Source: Strigops habroptila (lineage: Eukaryota; Chordata; Aves; Psittaciformes; Psittacidae). From it: a stretch of 64,000 bases of DNA. A model generated the notes under the pieces. That model saw nothing but the letters and a program-made list of their open reading frames with translations, was not told the origin of the DNA and ran no database searches. Below, one piece after another: positions 1 through 12,049 of the stretch. The number at the start of each line of letters is the position of its first letter. Position 1 is the first letter of the stretch. The stretch covers positions 3,120,047 to 3,184,046 of the forward strand of contig NC_044297.2 of NCBI RefSeq assembly GCF_004027225.2, in the 5' to 3' direction. The translations under genes were made by a program, and so were the position numbers.

Positions 1-235
1 TCAACCTGTTCGTTCCTTTCACTGTGTGAGTTACCGAGAGGCTCCTCAAGGTCAATCCCTGCCGAAGGGCACAGGCTCAAACACGACTTGCCCAGCACTT
101 GGCAGGGATTGAACCAGGCCACCAAGGACCCTGGGGCTCTCCACCCTCAATGTGTGAACGTGGTGCAACCATCCCTATCCACAACAACTTCCCAGAGCTG
201 CAAGAGCCGTCTTTGGAGCTGCTCTCATGTTATCT

Positions 236-364
236 TGCTGCCCAGGTTGGACACAGGGGCTTGGAGCAACCTGATCTGGTGGAAGGTGTCCCTGCCCGTG
301 GCAGGGGTTGGAACTGGATGAGCTTTAAGATCCCTTCCAACACAAACCATTCCATGATTCTATG
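236..364 (+). mobile_element. CR1 LINE, 3'-end fragment
   Basis: The stretch carries the typical CR1 3' UTR tail: 'ggttggaactggatgagctt', then 'cccttccaacacaaaccatt' and a terminal 'ccatgattctatg'. The orientation is plus, the 5' end is heavily truncated, and no coding sequence remains. CR1 is the dominant LINE of birds and other sauropsids, so this points to an avian genome. Confidence 0.85.
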
Positions 365-1789
365 TACAATACTGGTCCAGCGCTGAGTGCTGAGCACCCA
401 AAGCCGGGTGCTGAGCTCCGAACCACGCAGCCAAGCACCCTGGTGCCAACACAGACCAACATACCACCACCAAACCACCCGCGTCAGCAGACATGCCCTT
501 GCACAGCTCAGCTCCGGTGGGGACCCCAACCCCACACTGGGTACCCCACGGCTGCTGGGGCCATGGGTACCCCTCAGCACAGCCGCTTTGCTCCAGGGAG
601 TAATTGGGTGCAGCAGCACATGCTGCAGGACTGCTTTAATCCTGCTCCAGGTGGCTGCAATCCAGTGCAGGATTTACAGTGCCCTGACCCTGAGCTGTCA
701 AGAAGGAACAGCCAGATTAATGGGGTGGGCGGGTTCCTGCAATAATCGTTTGTTTGATGTGACAAGCCTGATAGGCGTTGATTTACTTACAGACTGATAG
801 GCTTTTAATTGAGCACCTCCGTCCCAGTCACATCAAAGGCAGAGGTTGACAAGGGGCCCCTTTTACCAAAAGCTCCCAGTGACTGACAGATCCTGGATGC
901 TAATTCTCCCAGGGAGGGGGTTCCCTCTTTTTCCTCTTCTTGGTTTTCTTTTTACTTCTTTTCCCTCAGGATCGGCCAGGCTAGGCACAGAGAAAGCCCC
1001 TGTTCTTGCATGCTCCCTCCCCATCATGCTTACCCAAAGCCTCCCTGCACAACCCAGCCAGGCTCTTAGCCCACTGCACTGTCCCCATCATGGGGATGCT
1101 ACCACATTCCAGCCCATCGTACCCCCGGGGATGCCATTCCTCTGTGGATGGGGCTCCCAACCTCAGGTCTTGGGGTTGCTCTGGCTCATATCCCTCCTAA
1201 AGAAGGGGAGGGATGTACCCTCTGGTTGCTGTAGGCTCCTTGCCAGGGTTAGGGTGCACCCATGGGTGGCAGGGCAGGGCAGCACGCTTTGGATGGGACC
1301 ATTGTGACGTGGACAAGAGCATCCTAGGATGGTCCTGGTGGATAGTGAGTATCTGCCCTGCGGGGCATGCAGCACATGCCCATCACCAAACCCCCCTTCT
1401 GTGCCTGAAGATGGACAAGAGGTGGTTTAAACAAGCTGGAAAGGGAGGCAGAAGCCAATCCAGGTTGGTTTATCTGCGGTTTTCTGGGTGGGGAACCTGC
1501 CTTACCTGGTTGGTCTCCTTGCGGGGATTCAGTTATCAGAGAGATATGTGTGAATCGGCTGTGGATGGGCAAAGAAAGTCCCTGCGAGGTGACCACAGGG
1601 GCACACGCGTGTGTCAGTGCACACAGAGCATGTGTGCACCCATCAGCCCACCAAATAGGTGTGGAAAAGGAAAAGCCCCAGGTGGCTCAGGCATTTTGTG
1701 AAAGCCTTATGGGAGATTATACTCTTAATGGGAAATTTAAGGAAGCGGGTGTAAATCACAGCTCCTTTCTCTAACCTGTGGTGCAGCGT
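365..1789. other. Intergenic DNA, no gene seen
   Basis: Only short unrelated open frames occur here, none with recognisable protein similarity. Around 697-720 a CTGTCA followed by AGATTAAT recalls the core of the modules at 16.6-20.1 kb, but the spacing differs and the rest does not match. No RNA gene or repeat family was recognised. Confidence 0.6.
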
Positions 1790-2290
1790 TCGCCGGAGCC
1801 TTTGGGCTGGATTAGCTCTGTGTATTTATGTTTTAAAGGCTGATGTGTTCTTCGGTATCAAAATATAAATTATTTTTATTGTATCAATGATTAAATATTT
1901 TTCTTTGAGATCACAGAGTCCAACAAAATACATGTTTCTGAAAAGGCATTCAAAAAATCTAAAAGAAGAAAAAAATCCCTCTGAGAACCCCTTTTGTCAT
2001 TTGCAACCAATAAAAATGCCTATTGTTATGAAGGGCTCATAAATAATCTGATTTTTGGCATGCTTTCATACCATACAGAAAATGAATAAATTAAACTTGA
2101 TTTACAGCCTTTTTCATTTTTATTAGAGTTGCTCCAAACATTTTATGTAACGTACGTGCCAGATGAGCTACACCAAATGGTTCGAGGCTCCGGTCCTGGG
2201 ATTATAGAAATTAAGTTGTTTGGATTTGCATAGTTTAATTAAGTAATCCTGGCAAAGCAAAAAGAGAGTGGAGGTAAAAGTGATTATTTT
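1790..2290. other. AT-rich block, candidate conserved non-coding element
   Basis: A sharply AT-rich island (homopolymeric A and T runs, TGATTAAA at about 1887, an octamer-like ATTTGCATA at about 2223, TTTAATTAA) lies in otherwise GC-rich DNA about 4.6 kb upstream of ZNF703. It has no coding potential and no recognisable transposon. Such islands around developmental transcription-factor genes are often conserved enhancers; that reading is inference and needs a cross-species alignment. Confidence 0.4.
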
Positions 2291-5200
2291 TGTTGGGGGG
2301 GTGTCTGAGGACTATATGAACCCACCAAGGCAGATCCCCCAAAAGGGCTTGAGCTGGTGCCAGCATAGAGGAGCATGCAGGCCCCTGCAGTGCTTTTGGG
2401 GGAGCCCCTTCCCATTGTGATGGGTATTGGGGGTCACCATCACACTTTAGAGACGGTGAAACTGAGGCACATAAACTAGACTGCTCTGCACAGCTCTCTG
2501 CAGCACTACTGTGATGTTAAGACTGGGTTATGAGGGGCAATACCTCAACCTGTCCTTACTAGCAGCCCATTGCTGCGAAGACCATCGCTCCAATTGCAGC
2601 AGAAGGAAACACAGAGATAAACAGGCCAAAACCCACCCAAAATAAGCCTTAAGTAAAGTCTCTGTGACCCAGCATTGGCCCTGCTGCCTGTTTTGATCCT
2701 GGCGAGGAGAGCAGTGCTCGCTCCCCTCCGGAGCGCTTTGATAAGTGTGGGATGTTCTCCTCCCCCTCCTGCGATTTATCCCGTAGAATTTCACACCAGG
2801 AAACAGCTTCATTACATCAACAACAGGAAGACCCCACTGATTTGTCACACAGAAAACCAGCTGTTAGTCACACATCAAGGGAATAGGGGAGGGAAATAAA
2901 ACCCCCCCTCACCTTTCTTTGCTTTAGTGTGCTTTAATGTTAATGGCTGTGCAGAGGAAAGCGAGCTACCCGGCTACTCAATAAGTAACCATCACCCAGC
3001 GAGCATCAGTTAATATCTAAGTGTCTTCCTGCTTTTCCTGCTACATGATTGCTTCGGAAAGAAAGATTAATTCCAACTTTAAAAAAGAAAACACTATTTT
3101 TATCATTGCCAGGAGTCTATATGGGTTTAAAAAAGAAAAAGCACTTGCTTGTCGTTTTACATCTTGCAATTTTGTCAGTTGTTTTAAAACATGTCTCCTG
3201 TAATAAATAAGATCATTTTTATGCACTTGCTCTGCAGCTAAAAGCAAGGCCTGAGCTCGCTGGGGAGAGGTGGGACTTGGGGGATAGGAGCAGGGCAAGG
3301 AGATGCCAGCTCCAATGCTTTTGCTTCTCCGCAGGCTGCTAGAAGATGATTTACCTATAGAATAGGAGGTGGACAACTAGCACCTCAAAAGCTCGGCTTT
3401 GAGGAACATCTTGGATGCCCGTCATGAAGTGATGGATAGAGGCAGACGTCCCCTGTATCCCCACCACTGTCTGGGACCTTCATGGGACCAGGGCTGCCCC
3501 CCTGCCCCATTTCTCCTAGCAAACACCCCAGTACCTCCCACTTCTCCCAGACCAGGAGTGTTTCCCCAGTTTCCCTTAAACTGCATCCAGCAGCAATAAA
3601 GGCATTTATCCCAGCGTGCAGCAGAGAGAGACGCTGGAAGAGTTACAGTGATTTAAATTCATGTCTTATCTTATCCCACCACCATTTTCCATGCAGGCTG
3701 CAGCACTCTGATCCCTCTCTCCTTCTCCAGCCTGGATGTTGCTCCCTGGCCATTCCTCACCTCCAGCACCACCGGGACTTGGGATGCCTGGAGCCATGCC
3801 CGTGTCCGTGCCATGCCATAGCTCACAACACTAAGAGCAACCTATCAGCAACACAAGAAGATGCTGTGAAACTGGAGGGGTTTCCAGTGATCCCTGCCCA
3901 TTGCTCATTTCCTAGCTGGCTTTAAACATACGTGGTGCATCATGTGTGCCTTCCTCTGGAAAGCACCTCTCTGCACCATGCAGATGTGGTGGAATGATGC
4001 TGGGAAAGGGCCTGGGGAGCAACGTGTCACCCTTAAGCCCTTCCCAGGAGCATCCCGAGTTGCTGAAACCACAATTCCCTCTTCCATGGCCATGCTTCAT
4101 CGAAACATTGGAGTCCACCAGCGCTTTTAGGGCTCTGTGCTTGGGAAAACAGAACCTCTTTAATAGCAGCCCATATAGTGGGGCGAGCCCTGATTAGGGA
4201 GGAAAAACACCATCAGTCACTTCGCGAAGTGCTCGTGGAGGTTTTTTGTCTCCTTTGGCTTTACTTTCATTCAAAATATTTTGCTTTTCATTCAGGGCTG
4301 TGTTATTTTTATTGGGAAGTGGTCTCACTTGTTTGATTTTAATGCCCTTTGTGACAGGCAACCTGCAAGCAGAGAATTGACTTGTTGTGGAGCAGAACTG
4401 AACATGAAATGGGAAGGTTTAGTTTTGCCTCCTTCTGGTTACCATTCTCCTTAATGAACCCCAATGGATTTTAGGATGAAGACTATGACCAGAGACGCTA
4501 AGGGCATGCACACTGAGCAGGATTCATCATTACCTGTGATGACCCTTTGATGATGTTTCGATCCAGCAAACACAAGACGAATCCACATGTTCCCTGGTGT
4601 GCCAGTGCCAGGGCAGGATCAGGCCTTTGGAACATCCCAAGCATTGAAGAAAGTGATAACTGCAGCCCTGGAGGTACCACCGCTTTGTGCCCTCCCTCCG
4701 ATTCAGCACCACCACTGCTCTTATGCACGTGTCCCACCTCACTTCACGTACTTTTGTCAGGGCTGTGGTGTTGTTGGCGTCCAATTCAAGTGGCTTTGAG
4801 GAAAGTTGGGGTGTTTGCATTTCCTTCTGACTTGAATGGCTCCTTTGAAAGGCAGCGCCTCTCCCTTCACATCCCCACAGTCCGGATTGAATCGATCTTG
4901 CGGTCAGTTCTGGGAGGGGGAGAGAAAAAGAGGGGAAAAATCCTCACAATGAGGGAAAATGGACAGGTCCAACCATCAGGGTGATTGATAGTGGTTGGAG
5001 AAGCAGGGCTCGGTGTTGGGCTGCACCAGGGCGATGCTGGTGCTCCTTGGGGAGATCCAGGACCCAGAGCAGCCAGGCTTGGTGAGGGGTGGCTGCATGG
5101 ACTCAATAATAGCGACACTGTTGGAACATAAAGCATCTGTCAGGAGTTAATCTGGTTAATTAGAGGTGTCTTTCTCCCTCTTTCGCCTCTCCCTGTCTGG

Positions 5201-5935
5201 GGAGGCAGGAGGGACCTGAAACCCAAACCCAGGGAGGACAGAAGTGGGTCTATGCCGCGGTGCACCCAGCCCCAGGAGAGCTGGTCCCTCCCCACCACAA
5301 GCAATCACCATGAACCTGCTGGTGGTAAATTATACACCTTCAGCCAGAGGTATATGAAGGAAAACATGCAATGTCAAACACCCAGAGTCAAAAGACCATG
5401 CCAGTCAGCGGGATGGGGTTACTGGGCTCTCAATAGGGAATTTATTCCAGATAAGCCTTCATTGCAACAGTGATAACACCAAACCCTCACGCACTGAACA
5501 CTCAAGACTTTTCCATACCAGACCCCACCAGCTCCCACATAAAACCCAGGAGACCCAAGGGAGCAGCTCCCAACCCCACCAAGACGCTGGACATTGTGCC
5601 AGGCTGGGTGAGAGCAGGTAAAAGCCCAAGATTTATCCGTGTGCCTTGACTCCTCATGGAAAGAGGAGCTCATCCTCTTGGAGGGATGGTGAATTTCAGC
5701 CTCCCTCCAACCATGGAGCCCCAGGGGTTTGTGAATTTAATTCAAAGATGTCTGGAGAACATAACTAGAAATTGGAAGTTAATTGCTGGGAAGGTTGATG
5801 GGTTATAGAGCGGGCTGCATTCTGACTGGCTGGGTGCAAGTTTGGGCGCAGGACACGCAGGCTGGGTGCAGGAGCCATTAAGCAGGAGTATGAGCTGTGC
5901 CAGGCTGATCATACCTAAGCCATGCCATAGCAACA
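2291..5935. other. Intergenic DNA upstream of ZNF703
   Basis: No gene was recognised; all open frames are short and unconserved in appearance. Smaller AT-rich patches lie at about 2900-3240 and 4230-4400. At 5137 a CTGTCAG is followed by GAGTTAAT and GGTTAATTAG, and at 4982-4989 there is a single PBX-HOX-type TGATTGAT. These may be regulatory, but nothing in the sequence alone proves it. Confidence 0.5.
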
Positions 5936-6530
5936 GTGCCATGCCGTGGTGTGCCAACTGAGCCATGCCATGCCATGAGAAGTCATTCCGGGCATGCCAC
6001 GCCAGCTGAGCCATGCTGTGACATTCTAAGCTGTGCCAGCAGTGCCATGCCAGCCGAGCTGTGCCATGCCATGCCAAGGCGTGCTAGCAGCGCGATGCTC
6101 TGCCGGCTGAGCTGTGCCATGCTATGTCAAGCCATGTCAGCTTTGCCATGCACTACAACTTGAGCTGTGTCATGCCATGCCAGGCTGTGCCAAGCCATGC
6201 CATGTCAAGCTGTGTCAGCTATGCCATGCTCTGCCAGCTGAGCCATGCCATGGTCAGCCAGCCATGCCAAGTCATGCCAAGCTGTGCCAGCTGAGCCGTG
6301 CCATGCTCGGCTATGCCGGCCGTGCCGTGCTCTGCCAGCTGAGCCGTGCCAAGCCATGCCACACTTTACCAGCCGTGCCACGCCATGCCAAGCCGTGCCA
6401 TGCCATTCTCGGCTATGCCAGCCGCGCCATGCGCTGCCAGCCGAGCTGTGCCATGCCGTGCCACGTCCTGCCAAGCCTCGCCATGCGCTGCCAGCCGATC
6501 CGAGCCGCTCCGATCCATTCCGTTCCGTGC
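5936..6530. repeat. Degenerate GCCATGCC satellite upstream of ZNF703
   Basis: About 600 bp consist of imperfect copies of short words such as GCCATGCCAAGC and TGTGCCAGCTGAGCC, with larger periodic blocks of roughly 60 bp built from them (for example near 6225, 6290 and 6335). The array becomes more CG-rich toward ZNF703 and stops about 300 bp before its start codon. Because the words lack stops, frames stay open on both strands, giving artefactual proteins of repeating Met-Pro-Cys-His or Trp-His-Gly type. Confidence 0.85.
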
Positions 6531-6825
6531 CGTGAGCGTCTCTCCCCCACGCGGCGGCGCGGCGCGGGGCGGCGGCAGCGGTTCGCCCCCCCCACCGGCG
6601 GCTCTCCCCGCCCCGGGGGCCCGGCCGGGCGCGGATTGGTGCGCGGCGCCGGCCCCCTCGGAGCGCGGCCGCCATCGGGGCTATTTGACGTGTCGGTGGG
6701 GCCGGGGAAGGGTTTCGTCTCGCCGGGGCCGCCGCCGCCGCCGCTCCGCCGCCCGCTCGGCCCGGCCCGGCCCCGCGGAGCCCGGCGCTCCCCCCCCCCT
6801 TTTCCCCCCCGCTGCCCGCCCCCAA
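6480..6825 (+). promoter_or_regulatory. ZNF703: ZNF703 CpG-island promoter and 5' UTR
   Basis: The 345 bases before the ZNF703 ATG are extremely CpG-rich, and the CpG density continues through the gene. An inverted CCAAT box (ATTGG, 6635-6639) and several GC-box-like runs are present; no convincing TATA box was found. This fits a dispersed-start CpG promoter of a developmental regulator. The exact transcription start cannot be read from sequence. Confidence 0.7.
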
Positions 6826-8681
6826 ATGAGCGGTGCCCCCGGCGGGCCCCGGCCGAGCCCCCCGCCGAGCCGCGGAGCTGCGGGCGCCCCGTCGCCCCGG
6901 CCGCCCCCCGCCGACCCGCTGCGCCAGGCCAGCCGGCTGCCCATCCGCGTCCTGAAGATGCTCAGCGCTCACGGCGGCCACCTCCTGCACCCCGAGTACC
7001 TCCAGCCGCTCTCCTCCACGCCCGTCAGCCCCATCGAGGTCAGTGTCCGCCGCTCCCCCGGTCTCCTTCCCTCCGCCGCCGCTGCTGCAGCCCGGTTTCC
7101 ACCCCCCCCCCCCGCCAACCCGCCGCACCCCGGTTCTTCTCCCCGGCCGGGCGCACCCCCCCTTCCCCCGGCTCTGGCTCGGCGCCGGGCCCGTCTCCGC
7201 CGCACCCGGGATTTTGGGAGTGGGATGGGATGGGATCGGGTGGGGGCCGGGCCGGGGACGCCGCCGGGGTCCCCCCCTGACCGGCTCCGCTCCGCCCGCA
7301 GCTGGACGCCAAGAAGAGCCCGCTGGCGCTGCTGGCCCAGACCTGCTCGCAGATCGGCAAACCCGACCCGCCGCCCTCCTCCAAGCTGAACGCCGTGGCC
7401 TCCGCCGGGCAGCCCGCCGCCGAGAAGGAGCCCAGCGCCCGCCCCGCCGCCCTGAAGCCGCCGGGCAGCGGGGACGCGCCGCCCGAGGACAAGTCGAGCT
7501 TCAAGCCCTACTCGAAGGGCGGCGGGGAGCAGCGCAAAGAGGGCGGCGCGGACAAGGCCGGCTTTCGGGTGCCCAGCGCCGCTTGCCCGCCGTTCCCCCC
7601 GCACGCCGCCGCCTCGCCCGGCGGCTCCCGCGGGGCCTCGCCGCAGCACGCCGACCCCAAGGGCAGCGAGGAGAAGAAGGAGCCCGAAGCGGGCAAACCC
7701 AGCCCCGAGGGGACGGGCGGGGGGCTGGGGCGCGGGGCGGCGGAGCCCGGGGCGCACGGCGAGCCCCCTTCGGGCCGCAAGTCGGAACCCCCCGCCCTGC
7801 CGCCTGCCGGCCATGTGGCTCCCGTCTCTCCCTACAAGCCGGGGCACTCCGTCTTCCCTTTGCCACCCTCCAGCATCGGCTACCACGGCTCCATCGTCGG
7901 TGCCTACGCCGGTTACCCATCCCAGTTCGTGCCCGGGCTGGACCCCACCAAGCCGGGCCTGGTGGGCAGCCAGCTGCCGGGGGCACTGGGGCTGCCGGGC
8001 AAGCCGCCGAGCTCCAGCCCGCTCACCGGGGCCTCGCCGCCCTCCTTCATGCAGGGATTATGCCGGGACCCGTATTGCCTGAGCTACCACAGCGCCTCGC
8101 ACCTGAGCTCCAGCAACTGCTCCAGCTGCGTGCACGACCCCGGCAGCCTCAAGAGCGGATACCCTTTGGTGTACCCCACGCACCCCCTGCACTCGGTGCA
8201 CACCACGCTCTCCTCCGGCGGCACCCCCAGCCTGCCCGGCCACCCCCTCTACACCTACGGCTTCATGCTGCAGAACGACCCCCTGCCCCACATATGCAAC
8301 TGGGTGTCTGCCAGCGGACCCTGCGACAAGAGGTTTGCCACCTCGGAGGAGCTGCTCACTCACCTACGGACCCACACGGCTCTGCCAGGGGCGGAAAAAC
8401 TCTTGGCGGGTTACCCTACCTCCGGGCTGGGCTCTGCGGCCTCCTGCCACCTCCACCTCCCGCCCGCTGCCCCCGGGAGCCCCAACACGTTACCGGCCTC
8501 CCTCTCCTTGAGGAGCCCACACACTTTGGGACTAAACAGGTACCATCCCTACGGCAAGAGCCACTTGCCCACGGCCGGCGCCCTGCCTGTGCCCTCCTTG
8601 CCGGCCGCCGGACCTTACTACTCGCCATACGCGCTCTACGGCCAAAGACTAACTTCAGCTTCTGCACTGGGATATCAGTAA
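6826..8681 (+). CDS. ZNF703: ZNF703, NET/NLZ-family zinc-finger corepressor (2 exons, 530 aa)
   Basis: Exons are 6826-7038 and 7302-8681; the 263-bp intron is GT-AG in phase 0. The start begins MSGAPGG, and the next block (ADPLRQASRLPIRVLKMLSA) matches the human N-terminal region. Visible motifs are SPLALLAQTCSQIG (77-90), the FKPY Groucho-binding motif (138-141), the buttonhead-like CRDPYC (325-330), one atypical C2H2 finger with C403, C412, H425 and H429 (C-X8-C-X12-H-X3-H), and the C-terminal SPYALYGQR block ending in ALGYQ. Human ZNF703 is 590 aa; the difference lies in low-complexity Ser/Ala/Gly runs. Family knowledge: a nuclear adaptor that represses transcription with Groucho/TLE and HDACs, with roles in hindbrain patterning (zebrafish nlz) and luminal breast cancer. 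Identity is near certain; ZNF503, the paralogue, is excluded by synteny with ERLIN2. Confidence 0.97.
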
Positions 8682-9485
8682 CTGCGGCGGCTCCTTCCCC
8701 CTGCGCCAGCCTCCTCCTCTTCCTCCTCCTCGCCCCAGGCCCTCCCTCCTCCTCGCTCCCTCCTTGGACTGTGTATTTATTTACTGTATGTTAGCTTAAA
8801 GCTGGGAATATAAGTGCATTAATACACCAATGAATCGATGGTATGCAAAAAGTCTGTGTCAAAAAAAAAAAAAAAAACCCACAAAAAACTAAAAAAAAAA
8901 AAGAACGAAAAAAAAGACAAAAAATACTATTCTTTCCTTTGCAGGTGTGGGGCTTTGGGGGTTTTTCCTCTCGTTTCTTTTGATTTTTCCCTCCCCCCCT
9001 TCCCTTTTAATTTCTCCCCTCCCTGAGAAATTCTTGCATGACTCCTGACACACAAGGCAAAAGAAAAAGGCATTTTCCTCCTCCCCCTCCATGTTTTCTC
9101 ATTCTGGATTCTGTTCCTCCTCGTTTGTAACGTTACAAATGGCATTTTTTTTCCCCCTCTTTTTTTTTTTTTTTTAATTTTTAATTTTTTCTTTTAAATT
9201 TTTATTATTTTTCGGGCTGCGGCGGGCGGGCAAAGCCCCGTCTGCACCGACCCCCCCACCCCCCCTCCATCCCCTCCCCGTCCCACGCCGCAGCTTCCCA
9301 CCGTGGGGAAGAGGGGGGCAGGACCCCGGTTGTAACCCCCGGGGCAGCGGCGAAGAGCGGCGGCGGTGGGCAGGAGCGGGGCGCCCCGCGGCCGGAGCAG
9401 CGGGAGGGCGGCGAGCGTGGCGGGTGGATGAGCTCCGGCTTGGTAAGTCTTATTTTGTTAATAAATGACTCTTGGTTATATCCAC
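8682..9485 (+). other. ZNF703: ZNF703 3' UTR with A- and T-rich tracts
   Basis: The 3' UTR follows TAA at 8681 and is marked by an A-rich tract (about 8858-8935), a pyrimidine-rich segment and a T-rich tract (about 9146-9212), then a short GC-rich segment. A canonical AATAAA at 9460-9465, followed within about 25 bases by a TTGGTTATATCC and TGGTGTCGT region, is the best candidate polyadenylation signal. Alternative upstream sites cannot be excluded. Confidence 0.6.
9460..9465 (+). terminator. ZNF703: Candidate ZNF703 polyadenylation signal AATAAA
   Basis: This is the first canonical AATAAA after the ZNF703 stop codon on the + strand, about 780 bases downstream, with TG-rich sequence at 9471-9495 as a possible downstream element. 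A 3' UTR of about 0.8 kb is plausible for this gene. Confidence 0.55.
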
Positions 9486-11389
9486 CCTCTGGTGTCGTCT
9501 CTCGTCCCGCCCCGCCCGCCCGGTTCCCGAAGGGGCTCCGCACCGGGGCCGCGGGCTCCCAGCACCATCTAGCGGCGGCGGCGGCACCGGGGCCGAGCCC
9601 TCGGTCCTCCGGGGCTGGCGGGACCAGCGGGGTGCCCGGTGCAGCCCTTACCCCCCTTCCCACCGCGATGGGGTTGAGGGGGGGAAAGATGCGTCCGGTC
9701 TCCCCGGTCCCCCCCCAGCACCCTCGGTTCCTCTTCCTCGGTGCGTGCGTGTCCCGGGAGGAAGGCGCCGGGGTTCTCGTGCGGAGGGAAGGTTCGAGAA
9801 GGCGTTTGAGTGGAAACCGAGGCGAGGAGCCGCGGGGAGCGGGGGGGGGCGGCCCCTCCCGGAGTTGCAGCCGCCGCTGGAATTCACTTTTGGGGCAGGA
9901 ATCGTGGGATGAAGGGGGTCGCGGGTCGCGCCGGTGTGAGGGATGCTGCGGCAGATGTGGGTGGCGGGGGCCTTGTCCCCCCCCAGCCCGCTCGGCCCTT
10001 TTGGTGGCTGGGGTGATAAATGGCTCTGAAGCGGGGATCGCTCTCATCTCTGCACCCCATGTCCCTCTGGAATGGGCTGTTATTCCAGCCCAGTCTTCAT
10101 AGTGGGACCCCTGGCCGTGTCCCTGCTCCCTGTTGAAGCCCCCGTGTGCTCCCCTGTTTTTTTCCCTGCTGTTGAGTGCTTTCCTCCTGTTGCATTTTGG
10201 GTGAGTCATGCAATTAATCCCAGTTAATTGCCTTCTCTATATTGCCTTATGCCCTGCGTTTAAATTCCTTTGTGTCCTCTGAGCTGAAAAATAATGTGCT
10301 TAAAACAGGGACTTGCTTTGCCAATGGGATTTCTATTTTTCCACCCGTTCCTGTGAGCGGGGCTGGAGGCGTATGGCTGGTGCGGAGGGCCCTGGCCGGG
10401 GTCTCTGCTGGGAATCGGAGATGATGGTGGTGCTGGGAGCTGGTGGAGGGGTTGGAGGCACCATCCCCGAACTCCCCAAAGCTGGGGGACGCAGGTTTTG
10501 CTGGTCCATGGCTACTCCTTGCCCTGCTGCGGCTGTGGCTTGGGTCTGGCTTCGCTCGCGGTGGTCCTGCTCCTTCAGGGCAGGATGTTTGCAGGGTGAG
10601 GGCCTGGGATTTGCAGAACTGAGTTCGGAGCAGAGGGGGCTTTCCTCTGCCTGGCGGGTGCCAGGCCCAGGCTGCTGCGACTGTGACGGTGTCTCCGATC
10701 CCCGTGTCCCTTTGGCTGAACCCTTTAGCTTTCGGCATTGCTCGTGGGGCAGCTCCTGCGCTTCCATCCCCTCTGCCGTGGAGCTGCGCGGTGGTGCTCG
10801 AAGCGGTACCGGGACCCCCTTCCCCTCAGGATCATCGCTGCTCCCTAGATGTGGTCCCCGCTCCCACCACTGATGCCGCTCGGTGTTGGCTTCACTCGGG
10901 TGCCGCCGGTCCCCGGCGTAAATCACAGCTCCTCGCTGCAGCTCCTGCCGCGGTGTTCTGTTCCGCCGCGCACAGCCTCATGCTGCGGGGCGAGAGGGTG
11001 ATGCCATGATGCCCATGGATGTGCTCGAGGCGTAATACCCCTCGTGCATGGTCTGTTGGGGCTGTGCTGTGTGCCAGCTAGTGAGTAGCTGCAGGGATAA
11101 GGGACGTCTCCAACCCACCGTCCTGCCGGAGCCCTTCTCTCAGGGCAAGCTGCCGCATGCATCCTCCCCGTATGGCAAAGCTCCATCTCCCCTCTCCCCT
11201 CAAACCCCTCCTCGCACCAGGGTGCTCCCAGCTCCAAAACCAAGCCCAGTGCGCTTTCCCTGGGAGCTGGATGCTGCTCGGATACGTCCTGCTGTGCAGA
11301 AGGCTCCCTGAGGAATAATTTTTCCCCTCCCTAAAGACTGCAGCACTGGGGCCAGGCTGTGTAAACACTGCGAAGTATCATCTGATAGC
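9486..11389. other. GC-rich intergenic DNA downstream of ZNF703
   Basis: From 9490 to about 10020 the DNA is again CpG-dense, then becomes ordinary GC-rich sequence. Long open frames on both strands (up to about 334 codons) have the Pro/Arg/Gly/Ala composition expected from GC-rich DNA and resemble no known protein. The CpG-dense part may be an extension of the ZNF703 island or a separate regulatory island. Small AT-rich patch at 10200-10330. Confidence 0.5.
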
Positions 11390-11720
11390 AGCTGACACTC
11401 GGGGGCTTTATCTGCTGGGGAATGGTTGTGTTGCCAATATATTAAATAACTCCCCATGTAATATATGCCCAGGTTATTGCGGAATTCATTTTATAATAAG
11501 AGCACTGGGATGCACTTTATTAATCATTCTGTCTAACAACCTGCACTCCACAGTTTCGGTTTGATTTGATTCAATCCTGTCTTTCTACAAAATATATGGC
11601 TGAGTGGGTCGGATAATGTATGGCTTAATTTAGAGTTGTATGGGTTTGAATTACCATTTTCATAATGTGCTGTGCATTAATGTGTTGCATCATTTATACA
11701 GAAAAATGTGCGAGGTTTCA
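11390..11720. other. AT-rich block, candidate conserved non-coding element
   Basis: A well-bounded AT-rich segment of about 330 bp contains ATTAATCA (11519-11526; TGATTAAT on the minus strand), repeated TTAAT and ATAATG words and no open frame of note. It is not a recognised transposon. The composition contrast with its GC-rich flanks resembles deeply conserved enhancers near ZNF703 and its relatives; this is inference. Confidence 0.4.
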
Positions 11721-12049
11721 AACCTCTCCAGGAGGCAAAAGTCACCTAAAGGGAGCGCGGAGCGACAAGAAAAGGCCCTTTCAAACGCAGCCGGTGGGAG
11801 GGCTGGAGCCGGGCGATCGAAGGTGGGTGTCGGGCATGGGGATGGTGTGTTCAGGGTCCCCCTTCCTCTTGCACAATGGCAACTTCTCCAGCTCTCCCCG
11901 AGCTGCCGGGGACCTCCAGCGCTTGACTCGCCGGTGACCCCGGTGCCGGCGCTCGCCGCAGTCGCGCCCGCCGTCAGTCACCCCGCGCCGCGAGGAAAAA
12001 GCTCTGATTATCCAAATACAGTCATTAAAGGGGAAATGTGTTTTTAGGA

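Noticed and set aside
6205-7886. Long minus-strand open frames (about 305 codons each) over the satellite and ZNF703 exons
   Set aside because: They follow from the CG-rich composition and the stop-free satellite; composition is Gly/Arg/Ala/Pro and no domain is recognisable.
7043-8794. 583-codon + frame overlapping ZNF703 in another frame
   Set aside because: The real ZNF703 frame has the family motifs and a matching splice junction; this one is a shadow in CG-rich DNA.
8858-8935. A-tract considered as the poly-A tail of a retroposed insertion
   Set aside because: It lies inside the ZNF703 3' UTR without target-site duplication or a retroposon body.
9205-10209. 334-codon minus-strand frame downstream of ZNF703
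   Set aside because: Pro/Arg/Gly-rich composition, no domain, no splice structure; expected in a CpG-dense patch.
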